Part shown: one piece after another, positions 12,540 to 24,117 of the stretch
Numbering within the stretch: position 1 is the first letter of the stretch
Layout of the letters: every line of letters begins with the position of its first letter
Assembly (NCBI GenBank): GCA_016584305.1
Contig: JACEEZ010022897.1
Span: forward strand, 62,001-126,000
Source: Chionoecetes opilio
Lineage: Eukaryota; Arthropoda; Malacostraca; Decapoda; Majidae
Direction of reading: 5' to 3'
DNA length: 64,000 nt
Position numbers and translations under genes: made by a program
The notes under the pieces: generated by a model
What the model saw: only the letters and a program-made list of their open reading frames with translations
What the model was told of the DNA's origin: nothing
Databases searched by the model: none

Positions 12540-13630
12540 CATTGTTCTTCTCTTAAGTCTATCAATAGTGATGTTCCTCAGGGTTCTGTCCTATCACCCA
12601 CTCTCTTTCTATTATTCATTAAGTCTAACTCAAAGCCTTATCCCCTAAGCTGATGATTCTACCCTGCATTTTTCAACGTCGTTTATTAGACGTCCAACTC
12701 AACAGGAACTAGGTGATTCACGGAGGGATGCCACAGAGCGCCTAACTTCTGATCTTTCTATAATTTCTGATTGGGGCAAAGCAAACCTTGCTTTGTTCAA
12801 TGCCTCAAAAACCCAATTTCTTCACCTATCTACTAGACAAAACCTACCAGATAACTATCCCCTCTTCTTCAATGACACTCAACTATCTCTTTCTACTACA
12901 ATGAACATTCTTGGACTGTTCTTTACTAAAAATCTGAACTGGAAATCTCACATATCTTCTCTTTCTAAAATAAAAACAGCTTATTAAACTAAACACCTAA
13001 ACAGTTAGGTGTCCTGTGGTATCTGCGTCCATTTTTTTCTCCCTCCTAGTTGCTTGCTCTGTACAGGGTCCTTATCCACCCAGACATGGAGTATGTCTCA
13101 CATATTTGGGGGGGATCCACTCATACAGCTCTCCTAAACAGGGTTGAGTAAAAAGCTTTTCGTCTCAACAACTCCCATCTTCTGACCGATTGTCTCCAAT
13201 CTTTAAATCACGGCCGGAATGTTGCTTCTCTTGCTATCTTCTACCGTTATTTTCATGCTCACTGTTCTTCTGAACTTGCTAACTGCATGCCTTCCCCCCT
13301 CCCGCGGCCTCGCTGCACAAGACTTTCTACTCATTCTCATCCCTATTCTGTCCATCTTCCTAATGCAAGATTTAATCAGTATCTTTACTCTTTCATCCCT
13401 TTCACTGGTAAACTCTGGAACTCTCTTCCTGTTTCTATTTTTCCACCTTCCTATGACTTAAATCTTTTCATGAGAAGAGTAACAAGACACCTCCCGAACT
13501 AAATTGGCCCACCCCCCTTTTCTATATTCTATTACTGTCTTCTTTATAGGGACTGGCAACTTTTTGGAACAACTGGGCTTTTTGTTACCTCTTCTTTTTT
13601 TCCCTTGACCAGTCCTTTGTGATGTAAGAA
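12540..13630 (+). pseudogene. Decayed LINE reverse transcriptase (3' half)
   Basis: The plus strand shows VPQGSVLSPTLF (reverse transcriptase motif before the catalytic YADD), then LFNASKTQFLHLSTR and MNILGLFFTKNLNWKSHI, the palm/thumb region typical of non-LTR elements. Stops and frame changes break it; the longest pieces are at 12793-12987 and 13287-13502. It ends with a short 3' UTR and a gatgtaag-poly(A) tail. The upstream domains are missing. Clade is uncertain (Jockey/CR1-like guess). Confidence 0.75.
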
Positions 13631-13640
13631 AAAAAAAGAC

Positions 13641-13688
13641 CAAAACTTTACCTGGCACGCTGATCAGTGTAATACCGCAGTAATGGGC
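13641..13688 (-). pseudogene. Small fragment of the 61905-63830 LINE
   Basis: Acctggcacgctgatcagtg and taataccgcagtaat match the reverse transcriptase segment at about 63188-63235. It directly follows the poly(A) of the previous LINE. Confidence 0.6.
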
Positions 13689-13706
13689 AACTGCAATGAG
13701 TATTAA

Positions 13707-14466
13707 CCCTTTCACGCACGGTGACGCGATCGCGTCAAAACGGGCCCGTCTACATCTGAGCTTTTGACGCGAACTGCTTCAAAAAACATTTAAAGATTCT
13801 CCAAAAATAAAGTATTTATCAGAATCGCGTCAAAATTTACTGCGTCAAAGATCCAAGCTAGGCCTATAAAATAAACTAATTGTCAACTCGCTCGTGAGGG
13901 TGGATTTGAAGTGATAAGGGCTTGTTTCCAAGCTCACTCTCAGCAGGCAGCCTGTCAGCGTGGACTGCCCGTCCCTTTAAAACGTGTGTTGAGCCGGGTA
14001 AGCCATACTTGTAGCCTAATCCGTCTTCCAACATGTGTTTCAGTTTTCCTCCATTTTCTCAAGAACTACTGGCCAAATGAAAATTATAATGGTAGCATTG
14101 GAATCCTCATAAAAATCCGCTTTTATTGGCATATAAACATAAAAAGTTGACTCAGGAAGTATTGAGCTACGAAGTGGTGAACGTAAGTATTTCTTATTTC
14201 GCTTTACTCAATGTTTTTCTAAGTCGTTAAACTCCGCTATTTACTTACATTTCTTGTTATTTTTGTCTTTTATACGGCAGAATAATCTCTTGCGAAACCA
14301 ACGATATACAATAATGCCAGGAAAAGAGAATAATCGTGGTTGAAATTGATAACATAACCAAAACATTCGCCGCACAGTCAGGCCATTGCGCGTGGCCCCT
14401 CAGAGAGCCCCAGACTGATGTCGCAGTGGACGAAAAAACGTATTAAACTTTTCGTGCATGAAAGGG
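13707..14466. mobile_element. piggyBac-like MITE, CCCTTTCACGCACGG ends, copy 1 (760 bp)
   Basis: TTAA at 13703-13706 and 14467-14470. Ends are CCCTTTCACGCACGG and CGTGCATGAAAGGG. Subterminal GACGCGATCGCGTC palindrome. No coding frame. Copies at 31056-31749 and 56670-58102 agree in structure. The TTAA target plus CCCTTT start fits piggyBac. Confidence 0.85.
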
Positions 14467-14891
14467 TTAATATCCCGTTCCAAATGTCACTAAATCTTGA
14501 TCAGATAGGTAATTTGCACACAGCAGGATTCTAGTGACCAATATTTGATGATATTTAAACCAAAATAAGGTTCTTATGCTGAATATCAGGCTTTCACTAA
14601 TTAAACCAATGGTTTTTATATACTCATCTCCATATCATTAACATTGGTTTGAAGAAATAGTATTTGAAATTATGCTCTACTACTGCATATCCTGATAGCC
14701 TCTAAGAAAGTATTACGTCAAGATGTTTGGGTGAATATATTTCTCCATTTATGCTGAAAGACTAGATTATTCGCACAAGGGCAGTATGATTTTTTATTCT
14801 ATAAAAACCTTGATTACCACCATAGATAATTTCGCCATTCAACATTTCTTTCATAAACACGGCCCCGTCTGCAATACATACGATGTATATA

Positions 14892-15744
14892 CCGTATTTT
14901 ACGGCTTATACGACGCACTTTTTTTCCTAAAAAATACCCTGAAAAATACTCATGCGTCTTCCAAGACGAATGTTGGAATGAGACTCCCGCCAAGACTGGT
15001 GGGAGCCGTTCCGCGGCAACTTCCACCTCGGCAGATTGGCCCCAACAGCACCACCTATCGTCTGCTAGTGTTGATGTATCGTCTGCTAGTGTTGATGTAT
15101 CATTTACCACCAGGCTGTTACACGTATCACAATCTAAGACTCTATATGAGTCTGCCACCAAGACTGGCGGGAGCCATTCTGAGACAACTTCCGCCTCGGC
15201 AGATAGGCGTCAACAACGCCACCTGCCACCTATCGTCTACTAGTGTTGACGTATGATTTACCACCAGGCTATCAAACGTATCACAAGCTTTTTACAGTCC
15301 TGAAAATTATCACCCATGGCGAATTCATCAAAACTATTTACTTATACCATCGCATACAAGCTAAAATTTGTACGGTACGCCAAATAACATAGGAACAGTG
15401 CAGCAGAAAGACACATCGGACCACCGCCAGCACTTACTGAGAAAATCGGTAGATTTTACCACCACCTACTGGTAAAAAATCTGCTTTTATTATTTTTTTC
15501 TTTTAAATTTTCTCTGCAATGTCTGCTAATGTTGATGTAGCATTTACCACCAGGCTGTCACACGTATCACAAGCTCTTTTCAGTCCTGGAAGTTATCACC
15601 CATGGCGAATTCATCAAAACGATATGTAGGTAAAAAATCTGTAATTTTACTAGAAAACCTGTTGTTGTTTATTTTTTAGAAATTTCTTTAAAAAATCAGG
15701 GTGCGTCTTCCAAGATGCAGCGTCTTATAAGCCGTAAAATACGG
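14892..15744. mobile_element. CCGTATTTTACGG TIR element, TA target
   Basis: Left TA|CCGTATTTTACGGCTTATA and right TATAAGCCGTAAAATACGG|TA are inverted repeats. GCGTCTTCCAAGA occurs near both ends. The inside holds a motif with gtctgctagtgttgatgta and accaccaggctgt repeated at about 15060, 15230 and 15520. Not coding. Copy 2 is at 28097-28889; end fragments are at 46855-46917 and 54130-54260. Confidence 0.8.
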
Positions 15745-15746
15745 TA

Positions 15747-17100
15747 GTCTGGTGAAGCAATCACAAACACGAGAGCTGTTTAAACTTTCTCAAGAAGGCA
15801 CATGTAAGGCGGAGCATCTGCTGTTTCCTTCCGAAGGCCTGAGGTGTTCTAGGAGGCCTTGGGCCTGGTCAGCTACATGGTTTGTTTACAAACTACACGG
15901 GAGACTTGTCGTACACTGCTCTGGCAGCAAATATAATAATATGGTTATAGTTGTTCATTAATGCATAAATCTAAATTTCTACCATGATATAATGCTGTAT
16001 TGAATGAGACGTTTACCGAATCTGGAATTGTATGTACAAGTTGATTTTATGGAGAAAATAGTGTTACGACTATGCCCCGAGGCAACTCGAGATCAGGTTC
16101 GAAGACAGAGCAAGCTCAAGATCGGAGAGAGGCCACGAGGTTTTGTTGTGGCTGGAGCCTGGCTGGCTGGGGCCAGGAAGGACACACGAGGCCTAACGAG
16201 GCGGCCACAGAAGGGTGTAGTGCCTGTGGGGTGGCACTGTGGCGGCCGCGTTGGTCTGAGGAGCCTATAGAGGTGACAAATAGACTGTTCCAGTTGTGTG
16301 TGGTGGCGGTGTTAGGTCTCCTGTGGACTGGTGTGCTTGTCGGAACTGACGGCGACGCTACAGAAGGAGGCAGCCACAGTGGATAGTCGCAAGGGTGAGC
16401 TTGCGAGGAGGTAAGGTCCTGTGGTAGGATTGCGGCGCCTGGTTTGTGGCGACGGCGGTGGATTGTGGCGCTGGTTTGAGGCGGCCACTGTAGTGTCTAG
16501 TGTGCGCTGTGAAAGGTACTGGGGTTGTGTGTGGGTTATGTAGCGTCTACCTACGACGGCCGGAAGAAGAGGTCGGGGTTGTGACGTTGCATTGATGTCT
16601 AGGTGTTGTAGATTTGTAGTGAGTGACCTTGCAACTTGTACTGTGAGTTACTTGATTATAACACCGTGAAAGGACCCCTTGTGTTTGCCTAAACCCTTCC
16701 CCCCTGTGTGCGTGAACAGCCAGAGGAGAACCCAGCCTGGTAAGTCCTCAATTCCAAGCACGAGCCCTGTTTATGTTGCTACGCGTCACCCCCCCCCCCC
16801 CCCTGTCTTAAGCACCTGCCTGCTTCCCTGACTCAAGAGAGCAGCCCGGAGTAGGTGTAACTGAGGATAGTGAAGGTAGGAAGGAAGAAGTGGGGTGCGT
16901 TCGCTTCAATAGTTACTATTGTACACATATATTTTTATTTTCTATACATCCTAGACACCAGTGTCACATTTGTTTAATGAATTTGAATAATCTTTTTATT
17001 TAAAAAAAACTATATAGAAGCATGTAAAAGAAATAATATATGAAGTCCTCAAAACATGTATATTTGAGTGAGATTCACAGGCTCTAACGGGATTATAAAG
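15747..17100. other. No recognisable gene; GC-rich patch at about 16060-16900
   Basis: The GC-rich patch has short open frames (for example 16004-16270, 16072-16386) with no recognisable domain; their composition is rich in Gly, Arg and Trp as expected from chance in GC-rich DNA. It could be a promoter or 5' UTR of a retroelement or an exon-poor host segment. A cctggtaagtcctc site at 16737 resembles a splice donor, but I cannot link it to an acceptor. Confidence 0.3.
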
Positions 17101-17310
17101 CTCAGTGCAGTTGCCCATTGTTGCAGTCCTAACGGTTCCCTTTCCCTTTCCAGATAAGGATGACCAGCCCCTTTTTCCAGTCAGGAGGAATGGTAACTTT
17201 GCTAAAGCCTCTCTGATTTTGTCAAGAGAAGGTGCAGTTTTGTCAATGGGAGGATCGGCACCCACTGCCCATAACCCAGTGGTGTGACGCTGCCCACTTG
17301 GAGGGTGCAT
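17101..17310 (-). pseudogene. Fragment of the 61905-63830 LINE with internal deletion
   Basis: Minus strand. Matches to LINE sequence around 63225-63300 (attgttgcagtcct, ccctttccagata) are joined directly to the part around 63418-63530 (actttgctaaagcctctctg, atgggaggatcggca), so about 110 bp in between is gone. On the protein level TTGLWAVGADPPIDKTAPS matches the stretch near residue 110-127 of the longer copy. Confidence 0.7.
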
Positions 17311-17469
17311 ATGCTGATACTAATGGGATATATGGCATTTCCTACACATGGATAGTAACTGTCTGCTATTTGAGTAACTATCACGTGACTGAGGTTCAAG
17401 AGAAAACATGCTAAAATGCAGCAAATTTTGAGGGAATTTTCTAGAAAAAAATGTGACTATTGATTCAGA

Positions 17470-19310
17470 ATATATGATAATCTATTTCTGACACCCAGTC
17501 GTAAGAGGAACTCAACTCCCCCAAAGGAGTCGGCCACAACAGAAGAGACAGATTTATTCCTGTCCTTGCTTTTCCTTCTTGCATGCTCTAACCCTCTCAT
17601 TCTTCTCTCGCCCCTTTCTATCACATACTCTAGCACTCGATCCATTTCACTAGGGGTTGACCTCTATACTGCCTACTGCATCTACTACACTCATACATGC
17701 TCTCTTGGCCATCTCACTTTCTGCCATCCTTTCTTTATGACCAAACCATCTCATAGTATTGCGCTTCAACCCTTTAACCACTCTATATTTTATCCCCTCA
17801 CCCTTACTTGACATTTCAAACCTGTTATACAAACTTTCATACTTTCACCATCTATTCATCTTACACCACAGGCACTTCTCAAGTAACTCCTTTCAACTGG
17901 TTGGATCCTTGACCTTTGTCTTTCACTCCATATCCGTCTCACTTGCATGTGTTATTGTTGGTACAATTACTGCATCTCTCAACCCCTTTTTTAACTCCAA
18001 TGTCACAGTCCTTCCTTTCATCATACGTCCCAGAGATCCAATTGATTTCCACCCTAGCAGTGCTCTTTATCTCGTCTCACCTTCCATGCTTGTACATAAT
18101 TTAATCAAGATACTTAAATTCCTGCAACTCTTCCAATCTTGTTCCATTCAGCCTGATTTCACATTCCCTTGAACATTCAACTCTTACTTAACCCTTTCAC
18201 GTACAGATGACGTCTTTGAGCGTCATCCGGTACGTGTAGGCCATACGTACAGATGACGTCTTTGAGCGTCATCCAAAAATAGTATTTTAAAATATTTATT
18301 AAAAATCTTAAAAAGCGCACGGTTGACGTAAGATTCACTTGACCGTTGGAGCGAATTACAATATATTATATTAAAATATATTTTGTATAATATAATATTG
18401 TATAATATTATATTAAACAAAATATTTAAATTAAAATTATAAAAAAAAAAAAATACGCTATCTTTCACTTCGTTGTATGGCTTTATTTTTGAGCGAATTA
18501 CAATATATTATACTGCATTGGAAAGGAAATTTATTCAGCTATGTCATGGAATGTAGAAAAATCTTCTATGATGATAAGTTGATTTTTGGCATATTATTTT
18601 TTGCCGTAAGGTGTTATTTTTATTTTTTTTCATTTCTAACTCGAGGTTTTGTAAGTTATTTTCACGCTAGCGTATTTTTTTGAACATTGTATGATATAGG
18701 AAATGATCTTAGCTTAAAAACGAAACATAATTGAACTCGATACCTTTGATAGTTTAGTTTCTAGACGCGGTGGAAGTACAACTTTTTTCCCGCGCGTGAC
18801 CTTTCGGGTGACAATGGGTTTACGCGGGACAACAAAAAGTGAATGACAATGGTGATGTGAAAGGGTTAATAAGCATTCTCAAAATCTACCACTTTACTTC
18901 TACACCTTTCAAAAACCATCACCATACTTTTGTTAACATTCACTCTAGTAAGCTTCCGTCTGCTCCAAACATTATGAAAAACGTTTAAAAGTTTGTGAGT
19001 CATTCTAGTCCTATGCAATCAAAATTGTATTTTCTGCAAAAAGAACCGTATTCAACAATCATTTGCCACCATTTACATAAATTTCCACTCCAATATCTCC
19101 AACTTTTGATTTCATCTCTCTTATTACACCCTTCATTGTGTAGGTAAAAGTTCCACAAACTTGTATTTCAAAATGCTCACTCATTTCTCCATTTACCCTG
19201 ACACACGCCATTGCATCCTTATAAAAAGCTTTTACACCATTCAATAGCTTCCTACCCATACCATATACCTCCAAAACATTCCACATTGTTTTCCAATCAA
19301 TCATATAAAG
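17470..19310 (-). pseudogene. Degenerate LINE reverse transcriptase (second LINE family), minus strand
   Basis: From right to left: MWNVLEVYGMGRKLLNGVKA, ACVRVNGEMSEHFEI and GVIREMKSKVGDIGVEIYVN (19304-19059) are palm-domain remnants; after a break FEMSSKGEGIKY, KRNTMRWFGHKERM and LEYVIERGERRMRGLEHARR (17832-17457) are the C-terminal region. Many stops and shifts. The catalytic YADD is not legible. It is split by a TTAA element at 18192-18865. RTE-like is my guess. Confidence 0.7.
18192..18865. mobile_element. TTAA-flanked TIR element, CCCTTTCACGTACAG ends
   Basis: TTAA at 18188-18191 and 18866-18869; terminal CCCTTTCAC against right-end GTGAAAGGG. It differs inside from the CCCTTTCACGCACGG family but has the same outer 9 bp. 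Just inside the left end CGTACAGATGACGTCTTTGA occurs twice in direct repeat. Not coding. piggyBac-like by target site and end. Confidence 0.8.
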
Positions 19311-20155
19311 GTTCCTAACTTAAAGCCTTTCTATATTGTCAATATTACCTAATGGTACAACTTAAGACTAAAGGAAAAAGTTCTAGAAAATTATGAAAAG
19401 TGTGAATGCACATAAAATCTATTCTAACCTTAGGTTACATTGAAATCGTGAATGAAAATTGTAATTAACATATATAAGATTCAGGATGAACATTTATAAA
19501 GTGACTACTAAAAATTTCATTGCTACGCTTACTTTTCTCTTCTATCTCTGGCAGAGCCTCGATCTTCCCCTGGTATCATCCGCTGTGATCCCCCACTGGC
19601 AAGGCCCAGCAAACGTTCCTGAAGACTGATTTAGGAGGGTCATTAACTAACCAGTACTAAATTCTAGTACCATGTATCTACTGCTTACAAAATGTCGTCA
19701 CCATTAATTTAAAATATACTGCACTATAATATAATACATAGCTGTTTTATGGGAGCATTTATCTGGATAGAAAAAAATTCAGATCAAAGACTTTCTCATT
19801 GAGAAATTTTGGCCTTGGTGCCCTTATTGCATACCTGCCCAATGCTAGAGTCAAATGTTCCATAATTTTTGGATGCACTGTGTTCGCTTCTAAGCAAGTA
19901 AATTCAAAACAAAATACAATAACAGACTAAAAGTCCTTCTGATTAGCTTGCTTAGTGGAAAATTACATTTTCAAAAGATCAGATCCTAACACCTGAAGTT
20001 ATCATTTACAAGACTCTGGGAACAAGGAAACACAACAATCTATAATAAACCCTTATATCTTGGAAAATGTACATGTTAAGGAATGAACAGAATTGCATAT
20101 TGCATAGGCTCCTCCCTCATTCAGACTGTGATGGATTAGTTCTTAAGAGAAACGC
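19311..20155. other. No feature recognised
   Basis: AT-rich sequence without a frame, repeat end or RNA gene that I can recognise. Confidence 0.4.
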
Positions 20156-20157
20156 TG

Positions 20158-21752
20158 ATTCAATCAATCAATCATTGGGGGCATACGCCGGGGGGCGCGT
20201 CGCCTTGCCCACCCTACGACGCCACTCCCGGGGGTCACCACGCACGAGTTCCCATGCAGGCTCCTTTCCCATACCAAGCAGCTCTCGATAAGAAACATCA
20301 ACTTGCCCCAGCCACGAGCCTTGTGGGCGCCCCCTTGGCCTCCTCCATGCCGGATTGTCTCTTACAGATACAAACCGATGGGAAGTATCGGTTTCAGGGT
20401 AGCGTGCCACATGCCCATATAGCCGAAGTTGGCGCTGACGGACTATGCAGGTAATAGACCTCAATTCAGTCTCACGGTGCAATCGCTGATTTGACACGTA
20501 ATCATCCCAGCGATACCCCATGATTCTGCAAAGGCACTTATTACCAAAGGCATTGATTCGCCTCTTCAAGTCACTATTTAGTGTCCATGTCTCACAACCA
20601 TAGAGTAAGACAGGGATCACAAGCGACTTGAAGATCCGTACTTTGTCCTCCTGCACAGGTACCGACAACGCCAAATACTCCCGCTGAGCGAGTCCATAAC
20701 ACCGTGGGCTATGCCAATCCGCCGTAAGACTTCTTGACGTAACCCGCCGTCATTATGGACTGCGCTACCAAGGTATGTAAAACTTTCCAAGATCTCAATG
20801 TCCTCGCCGCACGCATGAACAGACTGTACTGCTTCATCTAGTAAGTCTCCAAACACCTGGACCTTGGTCTTAAGCCAGGAGACCTCAAGTTTCAAAGGCT
20901 TTGTCTCCTCGTGCAGCACCTTGAGAGCCATCACCAGGACTTCCAGCGACTCAGCAAAGATTACTGCATCATCGGCAACACCAAGATCAGTGATCTTGGT
21001 GTTGCCGACGGATGCTCCACAATCACTTTGATCTACAACCTTGTCCAATACCCAGTCCATACAAGCGTTGAAAAGTGATGGGGCAAGGACGCACCCTTGC
21101 CTTACTCCTGTATTCACAGGAAAGAAGCTGGATACACCTGCCCCACACTTCACAGCACTCTCAATCCCAGGGTACAGACCAGTTATCAAACCAATAGTCC
21201 TTGCAGGAATCCCTCGAAGTCGCAGAAGATCCCAGAGTGACTCACGATGCACTGACTCAAACGCCTTCTTGAGATCAACATAGGCTGCAAGCATCCCGTC
21301 GAAACTCACGCCGGCGTTCCACCAGGACACGAAGCGCTAGGATACTGTCCGTTGTTGACTTACCAGGTGTGAACCCAGACTGCTGAGGTCTCTGATGCTT
21401 CAGCAGATGACTGCGAATCCGTGTCAGCAATAGAAGGGCAAGCACCTTGCCTGGCACGCTGAGCAGTGTAATACCGCGGTAATTGTTGCAGTCCTGACGG
21501 TTCCCTTTCCCTTTCCAGATAGGGACGACCAACCCCCTTTTCCAGTCAGGAGGAATGGTAGTTGATTGCCACACGGAAGTCAGGACAGCATGCATCCCGC
21601 GGATCATGGCCTCACCCCCAGCTTTGAGGAACTCCGCACTGATATTACAAACACCAGCTGCCTTTCCACCTCTCAACTTTGCTATAGCCTCTCTGACTTC
21701 GTCGAGAGGGTGCGGTTTCGTCAATGGGAGGATCGGCATCCACTGCCTGTAG
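20158..21752 (-). pseudogene. LINE copy 1: reverse transcriptase and C-terminal part
   Basis: Minus strand, in three frames: 21739-21275 (WKRGLVVPIWKGKGNRQDC, FTPGKSTTDSILALRV), 21330-20617 (AAYVDLKKAFESVHRESLW, TGVRQGCVLAPSLF) and 20674-20168 (VIPVLLYGCETWTLNSDLKR, QLRLYGHVARYPETD). The FADD box is damaged: it reads GVADDAVIFAES, so the first residue is changed. The end is a short (TGAT)n tail. 5' truncated at about 21752, with no endonuclease domain. It shares a frameshift (ending CRRTKYGSSSRL) with the copy at 62358. Confidence 0.85.
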
Positions 21753-22446
21753 CCCTGATTGGCCTTACTATATTTTGTCTGGTATCTAAAGTATACATAA
21801 TATTAATCATTCAACCCCACGAGAGGATGAATGGTTGTTTGAGCTGAACGAAGACTGATCCAGTTTGGACACAAACCAACACCTACATATGAGGCGTTTT
21901 GGACCAGAAGGTCGTAAGCGCCACCTCACAGAAAATGGAGTTAAGTATACCATCCTCTTCCTCATACGTTTCTCTATCCCGTGGTGGATGTACAAAAGGC
22001 CTTCCGGTCCTGCAAGTATGGTCGAAATACTATTGAAGAGCAATAACTTTGGTGCCTCATAACATTATTTTTGGTGGCGGCTCACATCGTAGGACCAGAA
22101 GGCTGTAAGGGCACTCTGTCCCTTTAAATCAGACATCAGCCAACCCGCGTCTGGTAGCCATGTTATCTCGCTGGGGACGGCGATTATTTACTCCAAACAA
22201 CTCAAAATCGTCCCGGAAAAACAAAGAAAACCTTTAAAAGGAGCAAGTCACCATTTTTAAATACCAGCGTGGGTGCGCCACCCTCGGCCCTCTCCCACTG
22301 TTGCCAAATGTACTCCCTCCGCCCGCTTGACGCACTATTTACACTGAGTCTTCCAGCCACATTACTTACACATGGTCATTATTTTCACACGTACTAATAT
22401 ATATATATATGAACTGAATAAACTAATTTCTCCACAAAGAATCATA
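21753..22446. other. No feature recognised
   Basis: Two similar phrases (gaccagaaggtcgtaagcg at about 21902 and gaccagaaggctgtaaggg at about 22093) hint at an old short repeat. Nothing else is recognisable. Confidence 0.35.
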
Positions 22447-22987
22447 TACAGGGAGGTCCCGTTATACGAGCATTCGGTATACGAGAAATCAATGATACGA
22501 GCTGAGTAAATTAGGGTCTATTTTCAATATACAAGATCGAAAATCCAATGCTACGACATTCAAACGGGTGAGTAAAATTACCAAGTTCGCGCGCATTAGT
22601 TACTCCACTGGGCTGTATGATGATGTACAATGATTCAGATGCGCAAACGAGTTTGTGGGCAGTGGAAGAGGTCTGCGCACTCCTCCCTTGTCCCTAACCT
22701 ACCTAACACAGCGTTCACATACAAGTTTATTACGGCGGGAATGTAGGTAAGTACAGCAGAGTGATGCCACGAGGAACACAATGAGAGGAGTGATGTGTTG
22801 CCTCTGTCGTGGTAAATAGGTAACTGCCTGAATACAGGACTCCCGGGCTGGACAAAGGGGGATTTGGTTGACCCCAGTCAGGTCACCCCTAGCAAGGCCT
22901 GACCTGAAGGGTAATTAAGCATATGGCGCCGCCTGACCTTTAGGGGTAATTAGCCAGGTGTGCGGCCCCAACCTTGGGACCGCTACA

Positions 22988-23832
22988 CAGAGTTGGGCGG
23001 AGCGCAAATGAAAGCGCAAATGCGCAAAAGCGCAATTTGCGCTCCATATAAAATATTTGCGCTTTGCGCAAAACGCCGAAAATTTGCGCTTTTGGAGTTT
23101 GCGCTCGATATTTTATAAATCCGCAAATGCGCAAACTTAGCAGAAAAATTTTGCCGAGAAACTCATATGACGTAAAATAAAAAAAATTAAAGATACGTCA
23201 AATATAGCATTTATATTTAAGTTTACTTGTTATTTAAAAAACGCTGTAGAAAAGAGCAAGCTCATGCCAACAACACTCCAGTGCCCTCCTCAGCGGCGGT
23301 AGAGCGGCTGTTCAGCATGGGCTCAGACGTCATGAGGCCGAAGCGATCGAGTCTGACAGCCAGGAACTTCGAGAAGCTGGTGTTCCTCAAGGGTAACATG
23401 AACCTCCTCAAGGGTCGGTGGGAGCTGGAGGACAGTGACGAGGAGGACTAATATTAGTATTGTGTATTTTAATTTTTCAACTATTTTGTGTTGTTTTGAC
23501 AGTATTATCTTATTTATTATATAAACTTGTGTTCAATAAATGCTTCAAATACAGTAAACATTCAATCTTTTAATCATTTATGCAGTTTATATTAATTTAA
23601 CATAGAATTTTTCAGTTTGCAGACTAAAAAATGAGGTTTGCGCTTTAACTTTTATGTTTGCGCTTTAATTTTTTTTATTTGCGGTCTAGTTGTTTTTTTG
23701 CGCTAGAAATTTGTGCTTTTGCGCTTGAGCTCCGCCTTTTTTCGAGAATTTTGCGCTTTTGCGCTTTGCGGACTCGATCGCAAAAATTTGCGCTTTGCGG
23801 ACTAAGGAAAAAAAATTGCGCGCCCAGCTCTG
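22988..23832. mobile_element. Internally deleted hAT element with perfect 8-bp duplication
   Basis: Ends CAGAGTTGGGCG and (right, inverted) CAGAGCTGGGCG. The target duplication CCGCTACA lies at 22980-22987 and 23833-23840. Both subterminal regions are packed with GCGCAAA/TTTGCGC words, which look like transposase binding sites. Only the 3' end of the transposase gene is kept. Confidence 0.92.
23227..23451 (+). pseudogene. hAT transposase C-terminal dimerisation domain (partial)
   Basis: A 75-codon frame ends naturally in an acidic tail (ELEDSDEED, stop). Residues 18-57 carry the hATC signature: PVPSSAAVERLFSMGSDVM, RPKRSSLT, FEKLVFLKGNMNLL. Known hATC domains have this PxSSAxxERxFSxxG pattern near the protein end and mediate dimerisation. 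The catalytic core and BED finger are deleted and the first methionine is not meaningful. This identifies the surrounding element as hAT. Confidence 0.9.
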
Positions 23833-24117
23833 CCGCTACACTACCCTCTCTTGTATCACGCGGCGTCCCCTACAGTACAACGTCTTTTTTGCTTGTATTG
23901 TGAGTGTTATGCATGTTTTATGTTTAATTAATGTGCAGTTATGTTATTTTGTGTGCTATTTTCTCTTTCAGAATGCTTTTTCTACAGAATAGGTAGTACA
24001 GTGTGGGTAATATAGACGCTGTGTGTTTGTTGTGTTTGGTATAGTTTATTTTTGCTTGAAAAACATGTCTTTGATGGGGTCCTGGAACTAAACCTATATT
24101 TTACCATTAGTTATGTA

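Noticed and set aside
14786..15256. 156-codon frame with repeated YRLLVLM
   Set aside because: Lies in the internal repeats of a CCGTATTTTACGG element that lacks coding signs in its second copy.
16004..16386. Two overlapping open frames
   Set aside because: No recognisable domain; composition fits chance in GC-rich DNA.
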